A stretch of DNA of 64,000 bases from Candidatus Rokuibacteriota bacterium (GCA_003220495.1 QHSP01000020.1:52050-116049), one strand, 5' to 3'; shown: positions 47,560 to 57,079, numbered from the stretch's first letter. Notes: generated from the sequence alone by a model not told the origin. Made by a program: numbers and translations.

Positions 47560-48852
47560 GTGACCGTCGCCGCGGTCGCGCCGCGCTCACCCGCGGCCAC
47601 GGCGGGCCTGGCTCCCGGCGATCGGATCGTCGCCGTCAACGGCCACCCGCTCCGCGATGCGATCGACTTCCAGTTCCACGCGGGCGACGAGCGGCTGGAA
47701 CTCACGGTCGAGCGCGCCGGCGCCGCCGCGACGACGCGGCTTCAACGGCGCGGGCCGGGGCTCGGGCTCGAGCTGGCGCCGCCGCGGCCGGGCGACATCG
47801 CGACCTGCGCGAACAAGTGCGTGTTCTGCTTCATTCACCAGCTCCCGAAGGGCATGCGCCGGAGCCTCTACGTGAAGGACGACGACTTCAGGCTCTCGTT
47901 CCTGCACGGCAACTACATCACGCTCAGCGACCTCGACGAGGCCTCGTTCGAGCGGATCATCGAGCAGCGTCTGTCGCCGCTCTACGTCTCGGTCCACGCC
48001 ACCGACCCGGAGCTCCGGCACGCGCTGCTCGGCCGGCCGCGGCACTCGGCCGAGATCGTGCCGCGGCTCGAGCGGCTGGCCAAGGCGGCGATCCGGATGC
48101 ATGCGCAGGTCGTGCTCTGCCCCGACCTCAACGACGGCGCCCACCTCGAGCGGACCGTCCACGAGCTGGCGCCGCTCCATCCTCACGTGGCGACCACGGC
48201 GATCGTTCCGGTCGGGCTGACGCGACATCGCGAGCGGCTCCCCGCGCTGCGCAGCCTCACGCCGGACGAGGCGCGAGCGCTCGCGGCGACGGCCGACCGG
48301 TGGCAGCGCCGCTGGCTGGGCGAGCTCGGGAGCCGGTTCGTGTTCCTCGCCGACGAGATCTATCTGCTCGCCGGGTTACCGCTTCCCGCCGCGGCCGCCT
48401 ACGAAGGCTTTCCGATCGCCGAGGACGGCATCGGCCTCGTGCGCATGTTCGAGGACGGGTTCAACCGATCGGTCGCCAGGCGGACGCGGCGTGGGCGCAG
48501 CGACATCCTGACGGTCGTGACGGGCGAGCTCTTCGCGCCGCGGCTCCGCGCGCTGCTGGCCCAGGGCGGATTCGACCCGACGAGGGTTCGCGTCGCGGCT
48601 GTGCCCAACGACTTCTTCGGTCCGGCGATCGGTGTCGCGGGGCTCCTGACCGGGCGCGACATCCAGCGTCACCTCGCGACGCAGCCCGAGCTCGGCCGCG
48701 CGGTGCTGGTGCCGGCCGTGGCGGTGCGCGACGCCGACGGCATCTTCCTCGACGACCTGACACCGGCCGACCTGGCGCGGGACCTCGGCGTGCCCGTCAA
48801 AGTGGTCCAGCCCACACCGGGCGCACTGCTCAAAGCGATCCGCGATTCCTGA
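47560..48852 (+). CDS. DUF512 protein, PDZ plus radical-SAM-like Fe-S domain (TIGR03279 type)
   Basis: 430 residues from GTG 47560. An N-terminal PDZ-like part (SPAATAGLAPGDRIVAVNGHP) is followed by CANKCVFCFIHQLPKGMR, a C-x3-C-x2-C radical-SAM-like cluster site, then LSFLHGNYITLSDL and SPLYVSVHATDPELRHALLG. The C-terminal DUF512 part has LTVVTGELFAPRLRALLA. The family's reaction is not established. It is often found beside der, as here, which hints at a ribosome- or GTPase-linked role. Confidence 0.85.
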   Translation: MTVAAVAPRSPAATAGLAPGDRIVAVNGHPLRDAIDFQFHAGDERLELTVERAGAAATTRLQRRGPGLGLELAPPRPGDIATCANKCVFCFIHQLPKGMRRSLYVKDDDFRLSFLHGNYITLSDLDEASFERIIEQRLSPLYVSVHATDPELRHALLGRPRHSAEIVPRLERLAKAAIRMHAQVVLCPDLNDGAHLERTVHELAPLHPHVATTAIVPVGLTRHRERLPALRSLTPDEARALAATADRWQRRWLGELGSRFVFLADEIYLLAGLPLPAAAAYEGFPIAEDGIGLVRMFEDGFNRSVARRTRRGRSDILTVVTGELFAPRLRALLAQGGFDPTRVRVAAVPNDFFGPAIGVAGLLTGRDIQRHLATQPELGRAVLVPAVAVRDADGIFLDDLTPADLARDLGVPVKVVQPTPGALLKAIRDS

Positions 48853-48868
48853 CAGGGAAGCGACCCGG

Positions 48869-50215
48869 ATGATCCGCCCGATCATCGCGATCGTCGGTCG
48901 CCCGAACGTCGGCAAGTCCACGCTCTTCAATCGTCTCGTCGGCCGGCGGCAGGCGCTCGTCCGTGACACCCCGGGCGTGACGCGCGACCGGCTCTACGGC
49001 CGCGTGAGCTTCGAGCGGTGGCAGGCGACGGTGATCGACACGGGCGGGTTCGATCCCTCGTCCGAGGAGCCCTTGATCGAGGGCGTGCGCCGCCAGGTGC
49101 TCACGGCGGTCGAGGAGGCGGACCTGGTCCTGTTCGTCGTCGACACACGCGAGGGTCCGACGGCGCTCGACCTCGAGATCGCGCGAATCCTCCGGCGAGG
49201 CAGCCGCACCGTCGTCCTGGCGGCGAACAAAGCGGACGCCGAGACCCAGGCGAGCGGGCTCGCGGATCTCTATCGCCTGGGCTTCGGCGATCCGGTGCCC
49301 GTGTCCGCCGAGCACGGGCGGGGGGTGGCCGAGCTCCTCGAGATCCTGCGCGCGCGCTGCCCGGCCGTCGCGGCGTCGACGTCGCGGACCGAGTCGCCTG
49401 TGCACGTCGCGGTCGTCGGGCGCCCCAACGTCGGCAAGTCGTCGCTCGTCAACGCGATGGTCGGCGCCGAGCGCGTGCTCGTCCACGAGGCGCCCGGCAC
49501 GACCCGCGACGCGGTCGACACGACCCTCGTCTACGAGGGGCGCACCTACGTGCTCGTCGATACCGCGGGTATCCGTCGAAAGGGACGGGTCCAGGAGGCG
49601 CTCGAGAAGCTGGCGGTGGTCATGGCGTTGAAGAGCCTCGAGCGGTGTCAGGTCGCGCTGGTGGTCGTGGACGCTTCCGAGGCCATCGCGGCCCAGGACG
49701 CGCACATCGCCGGCTACGCGAACGAGGCGGGCCGCGCCGCCGTCATCGTCGTCAACAAGTGGGACCTGGTGCCGCGCGGCATGGTCCGGAAGGCCGAGGT
49801 CGTGGAGCAGATTCGGGATCGGCTGCCGTTCCTCGACTACGCGCCCGTGTGCTTCACGTCGGCGACGCGGGCCGAGGGTATTCCCGAGCTCTTCGACACG
49901 ATCGCGCAGGTCGCCGCCGAGGCGCGCCGCCGAATTCCCGGTGGCGCCGTGACGGAGGCCTTGCGAGCCGCGGTCGCCCGGCGCCCGGCCTCGTTGCGCG
50001 GCGACGCGCTGACGATCCAGTCCGCCTCCCAGGTCGCCGTCGAGCCTCCGACGTTTGCGCTGAGAGTCAACCGGCCCAACGACATCCACTTCTCCTATGA
50101 GCGCTACCTGGTCAAGTCGCTCCGGCACGCGTTCGGACTCGCGGGCTCTCCGATCCGGCTGTCCTTGCGGAAGGCGACGGGCGCGCGGACGCGCGCGAGG
50201 CGCGTGCGACGGTGA
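48869..50215 (+). CDS. der: Ribosome biogenesis GTPase Der (EngA)
   Basis: 448 residues with two tandem G domains and a C-terminal KH-like domain. First domain: IVGRPNVGKSTLFNRL, DTPGVTRDRLYG, DTGG, NKAD. Second: VVGRPNVGKSSLVNAMVG, APGTTRDAVDT, DTAGIRRKG, NKWDLV. Der is essential for 50S assembly. ATG 48869 follows a GGGAAG sequence. Its stop overlaps the next GTG. Confidence 0.97.
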   Translation: MIRPIIAIVGRPNVGKSTLFNRLVGRRQALVRDTPGVTRDRLYGRVSFERWQATVIDTGGFDPSSEEPLIEGVRRQVLTAVEEADLVLFVVDTREGPTALDLEIARILRRGSRTVVLAANKADAETQASGLADLYRLGFGDPVPVSAEHGRGVAELLEILRARCPAVAASTSRTESPVHVAVVGRPNVGKSSLVNAMVGAERVLVHEAPGTTRDAVDTTLVYEGRTYVLVDTAGIRRKGRVQEALEKLAVVMALKSLERCQVALVVVDASEAIAAQDAHIAGYANEAGRAAVIVVNKWDLVPRGMVRKAEVVEQIRDRLPFLDYAPVCFTSATRAEGIPELFDTIAQVAAEARRRIPGGAVTEALRAAVARRPASLRGDALTIQSASQVAVEPPTFALRVNRPNDIHFSYERYLVKSLRHAFGLAGSPIRLSLRKATGARTRARRVRR

Positions 50216-51111
50216 GCCTCAGGGGCGGCTTGGCGCGCGTCGGTCTCTGGCGCCCCTGCGTTATCCTCATCGTCCTGGCCGGCGCGCTCGCGGTCGGGGT
50301 GGTCCCCCGCCTTCGGGCCTTCTATTTCCGGCAGGACACCGTGCCGGTCGAACGGGCCGCCGCGGTGCTCGCACCGATGCCGACACAGCTCGCCGTCGGA
50401 GCGAGCCCCCCCGAATCGACGAGCAAGACGCAGGGACGGCGGCCGCTTCTTCCCGATGCCGAGGGCCGGATCCGGGTGCGTGTCAGCGACCGGATGCCGC
50501 CCCGGTTCCCGGCCGAAGGGATTCCGGCGGGCTGGACCGCCAAGGAGTTCGTGGGCCATGCCTCGGTCGAGCTCGTACGGGACGAGGCGCGCCTGGCGCT
50601 CAGGCTCCGCAGCGAGCGGTCGTCGTTCGCCCTCTATCGCGACGTCGTCGTGGACCTCAACGAGTTCCCGTTTCTCTCGTGGTCCTGGAAAGTGGTTCGC
50701 CTGCCGGCCGACGGCGACGTCCGTGATCGCGCCGCCGACGACCAGGCCGCGCAGGTCTACGTGATCTTCCCGCGCTGGCCGGCGCCGCTCAAGAACAGCG
50801 ACGTCGTGGGCTACGTCTGGGACAGCCGGGCGCCGGTCGGCACCCGGGTGACGAGCACCCAGGCCGACAACGTCAAGATCATCGTGGTCGCCTCGGGCCG
50901 AAGCCAGGCCGAGACCTGGCGGGTGGAGCAGCGCGAGGTCGCCAAGGACTACGCGGCGCTCTTCGGTCGCCCGGCCCCCCGGGTCGGCCAGGTCGCCGTC
51001 ATGATCGACACCAACGACACCAAGGGGGTCGCGGAGGCCCTCATCGGCGACCTGATCTTCGCGCGGGCTCGCGCTGAAAGCATGGAAACCCCAACGTCTA
51101 TGCTAAGATGA
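50212..51111 (+). CDS. DUF3047 domain protein, signal-anchored
   Basis: 299 residues from GTG 50212. A hydrophobic N-terminal segment (VILIVLAGALAVGVVPRL) may be a signal anchor or signal peptide. The body has RDVVVDLNEFPFLSWSWKV, VYVIFPRWPAPLKNSDVVGYVW and VAVMIDTNDTKGVAEALIGDL, the conserved blocks of DUF3047, a family without known function whose fold resembles a secreted beta-sandwich. Coupled to der and the SPOR gene by overlaps. Confidence 0.8.
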   Translation: MSLRGGLARVGLWRPCVILIVLAGALAVGVVPRLRAFYFRQDTVPVERAAAVLAPMPTQLAVGASPPESTSKTQGRRPLLPDAEGRIRVRVSDRMPPRFPAEGIPAGWTAKEFVGHASVELVRDEARLALRLRSERSSFALYRDVVVDLNEFPFLSWSWKVVRLPADGDVRDRAADDQAAQVYVIFPRWPAPLKNSDVVGYVWDSRAPVGTRVTSTQADNVKIIVVASGRSQAETWRVEQREVAKDYAALFGRPAPRVGQVAVMIDTNDTKGVAEALIGDLIFARARAESMETPTSMLR

Positions 51112-52115
51112 CGCGCATGGCGGATCCTGAGCGCCCGCGCGACGATCAAGAGTACGACGACGAGCGCTTCGAAGACGAAGGACGGCGCTCGATTTTTTCG
51201 GCGCTGTGGTTTCGTGCAATTCTCGTCGTGATCGTGCTCGGCGTCGTCGCGGCAGTCGCGGTTCCGTACGTGCTCGAGCTCGCGAATCAGCCGGCACCGA
51301 AGACGACGGTGCTCGGAAAACCCGAGCCGACGCCCGCGCCTCCGGTTGCGAGCGCGCCCGCACCGCCGGCGCCCGCGCCGGAAAGACCGTCCGCGGCGGA
51401 CAAGCCCGCGGCGAGCGAGAGTCCTGCGCCGATGACGCCCGCGCCTGAAAAGCCGACGCCGGCCGCTCCGAAGAAATCGGAAGCGAGCAAGAGCGCCGTC
51501 GCGAGCAAGACCTCTCCGAAGGAGCCCGCGGCGGCACGCGCGCCGCGCGCGCCCTCGGCGCCGAGCCCCAGCGGAGCGAGCGGCGAGTATTTCGTGCAGG
51601 TCGGCGCCTTCAAGAATCCCGACACGGCCAAGAAGCTCGCGGTCCGGCTGCGCGAGCAGAAATACAACGTGGAAGAGACGCTCGCGAGCGGCGTCAAGCC
51701 GGCTCGCAGCGCGACGCCGAGCGCTCCGCCGGCGGTCGCATCGCCGAGCGATCGGTACGACGTGCACGTGACCGGTGGGGTACCCGCGGAGATCAACGCG
51801 AAGCTCGCGGCGAAGGGGCTCAGCGCCGAGCCGTCGGGCGCCGGCGTGGTCGTGAGGCCGAGCATGCCGCTGCGCGACGCGGTCGCGCTCTCGAAGGACC
51901 TCGCGGTCGACGGGCTCAAGGTGCAAGTCCGTCGCGCCGCCGGCAGCTCGGCGCCCGCGCCGGCCGCGCCGAACAACGCTCCGACCGCGACGAGCGATGG
52001 GACCTTGTATCGCGTTCGCGTCGGTCCGTTCGAGGACAAGACGACCGCGACGTCGACGCTCCGCGAGCTGCAGGAGAAGGGCTACTCGCCCTTCATCGCG
52101 CGAGGCGGGCAGTGA
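51108..52115 (+). CDS. SPOR domain-containing membrane protein
   Basis: 335 residues. A cytoplasmic acidic start (about 1-28), one membrane helix (AILVVIVLGVVAAVAVPYVL), then a Pro/Ala/Lys-rich linker (about 65-160) reaching into the periplasm. Two SPOR-like segments follow: EYFVQVGAFKNPDTAKKLA and a C-terminal LYRVRVGPFEDKTTATSTLR. SPOR domains bind denuded glycan strands at septa, so a cell-division role (FtsN/DedD-like) is likely. ATG 51108 overlaps the DUF3047 stop; ATG 51117 is an alternative. The linker is low in complexity. Confidence 0.86.
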   Translation: MTRMADPERPRDDQEYDDERFEDEGRRSIFSALWFRAILVVIVLGVVAAVAVPYVLELANQPAPKTTVLGKPEPTPAPPVASAPAPPAPAPERPSAADKPAASESPAPMTPAPEKPTPAAPKKSEASKSAVASKTSPKEPAAARAPRAPSAPSPSGASGEYFVQVGAFKNPDTAKKLAVRLREQKYNVEETLASGVKPARSATPSAPPAVASPSDRYDVHVTGGVPAEINAKLAAKGLSAEPSGAGVVVRPSMPLRDAVALSKDLAVDGLKVQVRRAAGSSAPAPAAPNNAPTATSDGTLYRVRVGPFEDKTTATSTLRELQEKGYSPFIARGGQ

Positions 52116-52173
52116 CCGCCGGGGACGCACGGGCGCACCGCGCCGCGTCCCCAGGGGGAGGTGACTTCCAACC

Positions 52174-52452
52174 GTGACGAAGAACGATCTGGTCAATGCC
52201 GTGGCCAATCACGGACTCTCGAAGCGGCAGTCGTCCTCGGTGGTCGAATCTGTGTTCGACATCATCTTCCGCTGCTTCGAGAAGGGCGAGGACGTGAAGA
52301 TCGTCGGCTTCGGTCATTTCCGCATCCGTCGCAAAGCGTCGCGCCGCGGGCGGAATCCCCAGACCGGCGAGTCGATCGAGATCACCGCGCGCAAGGTGCT
52401 CACCTTCAAGCCAAGCAAGGGGCTCAAACAACGGATCAACGTAACGGCGTGA
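52174..52452 (+). CDS. ihfA: Integration host factor / HU family protein (IhfA-like)
   Basis: A 92-residue HU/IHF protein from GTG 52174, with GGGGGAGGTGA (52152-52162) as SD. TKNDLVNAVANHGLSKRQSS, VKIVGFGHFRIRRKASRRGR and NPQTGESIEITARKV fit the family. Its neighbour is a MerR regulator, as with ihfA in many proteobacteria, so it is taken as the alpha subunit paired with the gene at 39621. It shares a clear but not close similarity with that protein. Confidence 0.9.
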   Translation: MTKNDLVNAVANHGLSKRQSSSVVESVFDIIFRCFEKGEDVKIVGFGHFRIRRKASRRGRNPQTGESIEITARKVLTFKPSKGLKQRINVTA

Positions 52453-52802
52453 CGACGGAAGTCGCAGAAAAGCTCTACTACCGGATCGGTGAGGTGGAGT
52501 CGATCACCGCGATCCCGGCCTACGTCCTGCGCTACTGGGAGTCGGAGTTCAAGCTGCTCCACCCGAAGAAGAATCCGGCGGGCCAGCGGCTGTATCGCCC
52601 GCGCGACCTCGAGCTCGTGCAGCGCATCAAGACCCTCCTCTACGAAGAGCGGCTGACGCTCGAGGGCGCCAAGAAGCGTCTCATCGGCGAGTCGCGCCGG
52701 ACCGATCAGCTCGAGCTCGGCATGAAGGAGGCCACGTACGCGGAGACGCTCCGGCGCATCCGCGATCGTCTCGGCATCCTGCGCTCGCGCCTCGGTTCTT
52801 GA
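52449..52802 (+). CDS. MerR family transcriptional regulator
   Basis: 117 residues from GTG 52449 (GTGA overlap with ihfA). The winged-helix DNA-binding domain reads YYRIGEVESITAIPAYVLRYW and NPAGQRLYRPRDLELVQRIKTLLYEERLTLEGAKKRL. The C-terminal part is short, with no metal-binding Cys, so it belongs to the small MerR type found next to ihfA; its target is unknown. Confidence 0.9.
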   Translation: MTTEVAEKLYYRIGEVESITAIPAYVLRYWESEFKLLHPKKNPAGQRLYRPRDLELVQRIKTLLYEERLTLEGAKKRLIGESRRTDQLELGMKEATYAETLRRIRDRLGILRSRLGS

Positions 52803-52827
52803 AGGGCTCCGGGATATCTGCGACAAT
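52799..52827 (+). promoter_or_regulatory. Promoter of tRNA-Pro(GGG)
   Basis: TTGAAG (52799-52804), 17-base spacer, GACAAT (52822-52827); the tRNA starts 14 bases after the -10. Geometry is matched by the promoter of the second tRNA-Pro. Confidence 0.55.
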
Positions 52828-52841
52828 TCACGCCTGACGAT

Positions 52842-52918
<77 letters not shown>

Positions 52919-52943
52919 TTTTTCTTGATCTTCGTCGCGTCTG

Positions 52944-52974
52944 GGCCGGCGGGGCCCCCAGCCCCGCGACGGCC
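52944..52974 (+). other. GC-rich stem-loop after tRNA-Pro(GGG)
   Basis: GCGGGGC (52949-52955), loop CCCCA, GCCCCGC (52961-52967), extended by GGCC/GGCC outer pairs. It lies in the gap between the tRNA and surE. A T-rich run (52919-52923) comes before, not after, so it is more likely a processing or attenuation hairpin than a standard terminator. Confidence 0.45.
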
Positions 52975-53001
52975 GGCAGCGCGTGACCGCTCACGAGCCT
53001 T

Positions 53002-53817
53002 ATGCCCATCGTAGTCCTCACCAACGATGACGGCGTGCACGCTCCGGGTCTCGGCGCGCTCGAGAACGCGCTGGCCGAGCTCGGGGAGGTGTACGTCGTC
53101 GCGCCCGAGCGCGAGCAGAGCGCCTGCGGGCACGCGCTGACCTTGCACCGCCCGCTCCGGCCGCTGCGCCTGGGCGAGCGGCGGTTCTCGGTCAACGGCA
53201 CGCCGTCGGACTGTGTGAACCTGGCCGTCCTCGGCTTTCTGCCGGAGGCGCCGGTGCTGGTCGTCTCGGGAATCAATCACGGCGCCAACCTGGGCGACGA
53301 CGTCACGTACTCCGGCACGGTTTCGGCGGCGATGGAGGGGACGATCCTGGGCGTCGCGTCGATCGCGGTCTCGCTCGTGGACGGCGGCGACTTCGAGATT
53401 GCCGGTCGTGTGGCGCGTCTCGTGGCGATGCGCGTGCTGGTCGGTGGGCTGCCCGGCAACACCTTGCTCAACGTCAACGTGCCGTCGCAGCCGCCCCGCG
53501 GCATCCGCATGACGCGCCTCGGCCACCGTGTGTACAAGGAAAAGATCGTCGAGCAGGCCGATCCCCGAGGACGGAGCCACTACTGGCTCGGCGGCGGCGA
53601 GGCGCGGTGGGACGATCTGGAGGGCACCGACATGGGCGCGGTGCACGACGGCTACGTCTCGCTGACGCCGCTGCACCTCGACCTCACGAATCACCGCGCG
53701 CTGGTGCAGCTGAACGACTGGCAGGGCGGGCTCAACGCCCAGTTCCTGAGCGAGACCGGCCGCGCGCCCCGCCGTCGGGCCGCGGCCGCGCCGAAGAGGA
53801 AGCCACGGAGAGGGTAG
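53002..53817 (+). CDS. surE: 5'/3'-nucleotidase SurE
   Basis: 271 residues. IVVLTNDDGVHAPGLGALE carries the metal-binding NDD; VSGINHGANLGDDVTYSGTV and FSVNGTPSDCV are family blocks. SurE removes phosphates from nucleotides and short polyphosphates and is a stationary-phase survival factor. It heads the surE-pcm-nlpD-rpoS order seen in proteobacteria. The C-terminal tail is basic. Confidence 0.96.
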   Translation: MPIVVLTNDDGVHAPGLGALENALAELGEVYVVAPEREQSACGHALTLHRPLRPLRLGERRFSVNGTPSDCVNLAVLGFLPEAPVLVVSGINHGANLGDDVTYSGTVSAAMEGTILGVASIAVSLVDGGDFEIAGRVARLVAMRVLVGGLPGNTLLNVNVPSQPPRGIRMTRLGHRVYKEKIVEQADPRGRSHYWLGGGEARWDDLEGTDMGAVHDGYVSLTPLHLDLTNHRALVQLNDWQGGLNAQFLSETGRAPRRRAAAAPKRKPRRG

Positions 53818-54473
53818 TGGAGCGGACGCGCGACGGGTACGAGACGGCCCGCGCCAGGATGGTCGAGGAGCAGCTCGTGCAGCGCGGGGTTACCGACGAG
53901 CGCGTCCTCGCCGCGATGCGACGGGTGCCGCGCCATCTCTTCGTCGAGGAGCCGCTGCGCGATCGCGCTCACGGCGACCATCCGCTGCCGATCGGCGAGG
54001 AGCAGACGATCTCCCAGCCGTACATCGTCGGGCTCATGTCGCAGCTGCTCGAGCTGCGCGGCCCGGAAAAGATCCTGGAGGTCGGAACCGGCTCCGGGTA
54101 TCAGACCGCCGTGCTGGCCGAGCTCGCCCGCCGCGTCTGCACCATCGAGCGCTTGCCGCGCCTGGCCGAGCGCGCCCGAGCGCTCCTCGAGCAGCTCGGC
54201 TACGACAACGTGTGGGTCCGCGTCGGCAGCGGCACGCTCGGCTGGCCCGACGAGGCGCCCTTCGATCGGATCCTCGTCACGGCCGGCGGGCCCTCGATCC
54301 CCCCGCCGCTCTTCCAGCAGCTCGGCGAGGGCGGGCGCATGGTGGTCCCGGTCGGGGACGTCGCGAACCAGACCTTGACCGTGGTGGAGAAGGTCCGCGG
54401 CGAGATGAAGACCCAGCTTTGCGGCGACTGCAAATTCGTCAAGCTTGTCGGCAAGTACGCCTGGGAGGCCTGA
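53817..54473 (+). CDS. pcm: Protein-L-isoaspartate O-methyltransferase
   Basis: Repairs isoaspartyl damage with SAM. 218 residues from GTG 53817, sharing one base with the surE TAG and with GGAGAGGG just upstream. [21 protein letters not shown] and [18 protein letters not shown] (SAM motif I) and [16 protein letters not shown] (post-motif) are diagnostic. Functional partner of surE in stationary-phase survival. Confidence 0.96.
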   Translation: MERTRDGYETARARMVEEQLVQRGVTDERVLAAMRRVPRHLFVEEPLRDRAHGDHPLPIGEEQTISQPYIVGLMSQLLELRGPEKILEVGTGSGYQTAVLAELARRVCTIERLPRLAERARALLEQLGYDNVWVRVGSGTLGWPDEAPFDRILVTAGGPSIPPPLFQQLGEGGRMVVPVGDVANQTLTVVEKVRGEMKTQLCGDCKFVKLVGKYAWEA

Positions 54474-54478
54474 TGACC

Positions 54479-54506
54479 TTGTGCAGGCCCGACGACCCTG
54501 TACAAT
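54479..54506 (+). promoter_or_regulatory. Promoter of tRNA-Pro(CGG)
   Basis: TTGTGC (54479-54484), 16-base spacer, TACAAT (54501-54506); the tRNA begins 14 bases after the -10, as with the first tRNA-Pro. Confidence 0.55.
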
Positions 54507-54520
54507 AAAGCGCGTCGCGT

Positions 54521-54597
<77 letters not shown>

Positions 54598-54604
54598 TCT
54601 CTCT

Positions 54605-54641
54605 GACCGCCCGGCGGCCGCGACCCGGCTGCCGGACGGTC
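54605..54641 (+). other. Strong stem-loop after tRNA-Pro(CGG)
   Basis: A 14-base arm (54605-54618) pairs with 54628-54641 with one mismatch and one G-U pair around a 9-base loop. It sits directly behind the tRNA and before acyP, and could stop or process tRNA transcripts. No T-run follows. Confidence 0.5.
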
Positions 54642-54651
54642 GCTGAAATCC

Positions 54652-54963
54652 GTGTCACCATCATTGAGCGGATCGAAATCGGCCGCCGAGATCGTCGTCG
54701 CCGGAAGGGTACAGGGCGTCGGTTATCGCAACTATGCGCAGCGTCGCGCCTCGAATCTCGGGCTCGAGGGCTTCGTCATGAACCTCAAGGACGGTCGCGT
54801 ACGCGCGCGCGTCGAGGGCCCGCGTCCGGTCATCGAGAAGTTCATCCAGGAGCTCGGTAAGGGGCCGCCGCTCTCCGAAGTCGAGAACCTCACCGTCCAC
54901 TGGCTGCCGGCTTCGGGCCGCTTCGACGCGTTCGCGATCCGCTACGCGGAATTCGAGGAATGA
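54652..54963 (+). CDS. acyP: Acylphosphatase
   Basis: 103 residues. [19 protein letters not shown] carries the phosphate-binding loop and catalytic Arg; [18 protein letters not shown] carries the catalytic Asn. It hydrolyses acyl phosphates such as 1,3-bisphosphoglycerate. GTG 54652 is the listed start; TTG 54664 would give a length nearer the usual 90-95. Overlaps the nlpD start (ATGA). An unusual guest within the surE-rpoS cluster. Confidence 0.9.
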   Translation: MSPSLSGSKSAAEIVVAGRVQGVGYRNYAQRRASNLGLEGFVMNLKDGRVRARVEGPRPVIEKFIQELGKGPPLSEVENLTVHWLPASGRFDAFAIRYAEFEE

Positions 54964-55781
54964 CGGCGGCCGCGATTCTCGGTGGAAGACGTTTCGGGAT
55001 CGCCACGCTCGGCCTGCTCGTGGCGCTCGGTCCAGCGCTGAGCTGCGCCGAGCCCGCCGCGGGGCCGCGCACCCCGCAGCGCGCGTACGAGGTGAAGCCC
55101 GGCGACACGCTGACCTCGCTCGCGAAGCGCTACGGCGTCACGGTCGTGACGATCGTGAAGCTGAACAAGCTTCCCAGCGCCGACGCTCCCATCAAGGTGG
55201 GGCAACGTCTCGTCATTCCCGGCTCGGACGCGGCCGCGCCGACCGCTCACCGGGGGAGCGCCGAACATCCGGGCGCCGGTGCGCCGACGCGTCCCACCGC
55301 GCCGTCCGGCGCCCAGCCTCCTCCCAGGCTCACGCTGGCGGTGCCGGACTTCGACAGCGACCTGCTTTCATTCGGGTGGCCCGCCGAGGGGCCGGTGGTC
55401 TCGACCTTCGGTCATCGCCGAAGCGGCTGGCACGGCGGCATCGATATCAAGGCACCGCTCGGAACGCCCGTGCAGGCCGCGGCGGCCGGCATCGTCGTGA
55501 CGGCCGGCGTCGAGGCTCGATACGGGCTGGTGGTGAAGATCGAGCACAAGGCGGGCTTCATGACCGTGTACGCCCACAACGACGTCAACCTGGTCGAGGT
55601 CGGCGACCGCGTGGACGCCGGTGACCTGATCGCGCTCGTCGGCAATACCGGCCGCGCCACGACCTATCACGTGCACTTCGAGGTGCGGCGCGACGGGCTT
55701 GCCTACAATCCTCTCTACCTGCTGCCGATGCCTCCACGGATCGCCCAGGTCGACGAGACCTCCAAGACGCCGCATGAGTGA
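54960..55781 (+). CDS. nlpD: LysM and M23-peptidase domain protein, NlpD-like
   Basis: 273 residues. An N-terminal signal ([14 protein letters not shown]) ends in a possible but weak lipobox (ALSC). The LysM domain ([18 protein letters not shown], about residues 42-85) binds peptidoglycan. The M23 domain has HGGIDIKAP and [10 protein letters not shown], so the zinc ligands (H, D, H) are kept, unlike degenerate EnvC/NlpD of E. coli that act as amidase activators. It may be an active endopeptidase. Place before rpoS matches nlpD. Confidence 0.9.
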   Translation: MTAAAILGGRRFGIATLGLLVALGPALSCAEPAAGPRTPQRAYEVKPGDTLTSLAKRYGVTVVTIVKLNKLPSADAPIKVGQRLVIPGSDAAAPTAHRGSAEHPGAGAPTRPTAPSGAQPPPRLTLAVPDFDSDLLSFGWPAEGPVVSTFGHRRSGWHGGIDIKAPLGTPVQAAAAGIVVTAGVEARYGLVVKIEHKAGFMTVYAHNDVNLVEVGDRVDAGDLIALVGNTGRATTYHVHFEVRRDGLAYNPLYLLPMPPRIAQVDETSKTPHE

Positions 55782-56694
55782 GGAAGCCGAGGAGGTCGTT
55801 CCCGACGAACCGCTCGACACGCTGGTCGATGCGGTCGACAACGAGGTCCGTGGGGAAACGCGTGCGACCAGCCGTGAGAACCTCAGAGTTTACTTGAGGG
55901 AGATCGAGCGGATCCCGCTGCTCACGCGCGACCAGGAAGGCGAGCTGGCGCGGCGCGCACGTGCCGGCGACGCCGCCGCGAAGGCGCGTCTGACCGAGGC
56001 GAATCTCCGGCTCGTCGTGCTGATCGCCCGCCGCTATCTCAACCGCGGCCTGCCGCTGCCGGATCTGATCGAGGAAGGCAACATCGGCCTCCTGCGCGCG
56101 GTCGAGAAGTTCGACGCCGACCGGGGCACGCGGTTTTCGACGTACGCGACCTGGTGGATCCGCCAGGCGATCGCGCGGGCGCTCGCGAACCAGGCCCGGA
56201 CCATCCGCCTGCCGGTGCACGTCGGGCTGCTGCTCGCGCGCTACAAGCGCGAGCGGCAACGGCTCACCCAGGAGCTCGAGCGCGCGCCGACCATGGAAGA
56301 GCTGGCGGCGGCCATGGGCACGACCGTGGACCGGCTGGAAGAGCTCGAGGAGATCCGCCAGCCGCCGGTGTCGCTCGAGACCCCGATCGGCGAGGGAAAG
56401 GCTCGTGTGAGCGACCTGATCGCCGACCCATCGGCCGACCCCCGCGAGGCGCTCGTGTCGCTCTTCCAGGAGCGGGCCGATCTGGTCTCGGTGCTCGACG
56501 ATCTGGCGGCCAACGAGCGGACTGTGCTACGCCGCCGCTTCGGGCTGGAGGGTGATCCGCCCGAGAAGCTCGAGGCGATCGGTCAGCGCCTGGGCCTCAC
56601 CCGCGAGCGCATCCGTCAGATCGAGGCCGCCGGGCTCCGCAAGCTCCGCGCCCTTCTGGGCGCGCGCGGGGTCGACGCGTCCGATCTCTTTTGA
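55774..56694 (+). CDS. rpoS: RNA polymerase sigma factor, RpoS-like (sigma-70 group 2)
   Basis: 306 residues. Region 1.2: [17 protein letters not shown]; region 2: [34 protein letters not shown] and [16 protein letters not shown]; region 3 about 170-235; region 4.2 helix-turn-helix: [21 protein letters not shown]. No region 1.1 or long non-conserved insert, so not RpoD. The nlpD-rpoS position supports a general stress/stationary-phase factor. It overlaps nlpD by 8 nt and is the last gene of the plus-strand series. Confidence 0.92.
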   Translation: MSEEAEEVVPDEPLDTLVDAVDNEVRGETRATSRENLRVYLREIERIPLLTRDQEGELARRARAGDAAAKARLTEANLRLVVLIARRYLNRGLPLPDLIEEGNIGLLRAVEKFDADRGTRFSTYATWWIRQAIARALANQARTIRLPVHVGLLLARYKRERQRLTQELERAPTMEELAAAMGTTVDRLEELEEIRQPPVSLETPIGEGKARVSDLIADPSADPREALVSLFQERADLVSVLDDLAANERTVLRRRFGLEGDPPEKLEAIGQRLGLTRERIRQIEAAGLRKLRALLGARGVDASDLF

Positions 56695-56707
56695 CCACGA
56701 CGAAGCA

Positions 56708-57007
56708 TCAGGACAGGGTCACGATCGCGAACGAGGTGAGGCGGAGCTCCTTGTCCACGTGAGGTCGGGTGCGGCGGTCGCCCTGGCGCCGATCCGCGGC
56801 GATGTTCGCCGTCTGCTGTCGCCGCTCGCCGTGCCGTCGATCGACGACCACCTGCACCGTGGCGTCGCCGGTGAAGTGGTTCTGGAGGTAGTTCGCCAGT
56901 TTCGCGTTGCCCCGCGAGACGATGAGCAGGAAGCGATCCGGTGAGCCGGTCAGGGCCGTGGGCGCACCGCCAACGATCTCTTCGCGCGGCACGGCATCGG
57001 CGAACAA
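56708..57007 (-). CDS. Hypothetical protein with twin DRRxGERR motif (member A)
   Basis: About 99 residues if started at TTG 57007; GTG 56992 is another option and no ATG is available. The body has RFLLIVSRGNAKLANYLQNH followed by VVVDRRHGERRQQ and ADRRQGDRR, and ends with a conserved VDKELRLTSFAIV. The same layout recurs in the gene at 61073, which supports coding. No known domain was recognised. The plus-strand gene at 57080 is divergent; the 72-nt gap contains CACT-TAT-AGTG (57034-57044), whose minus-strand reading TATAAG could be a -10. Confidence 0.5.
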   Translation of the reverse strand: MFADAVPREEIVGGAPTALTGSPDRFLLIVSRGNAKLANYLQNHFTGDATVQVVVDRRHGERRQQTANIAADRRQGDRRTRPHVDKELRLTSFAIVTLS

Positions 57008-57079
57008 TATCGCACACGCTCGGCCTATCGACGCACTTATAGTGACATCGACCGCGCATGGTAGGCTCGGTGTAGACGC

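Noticed and set aside
51074..51104. CTGAAA ... TATGCT as a promoter for the SPOR gene
   Set aside because: Spacer is 19 bases and both boxes are weak; the gene is already coupled by ATGA overlap.
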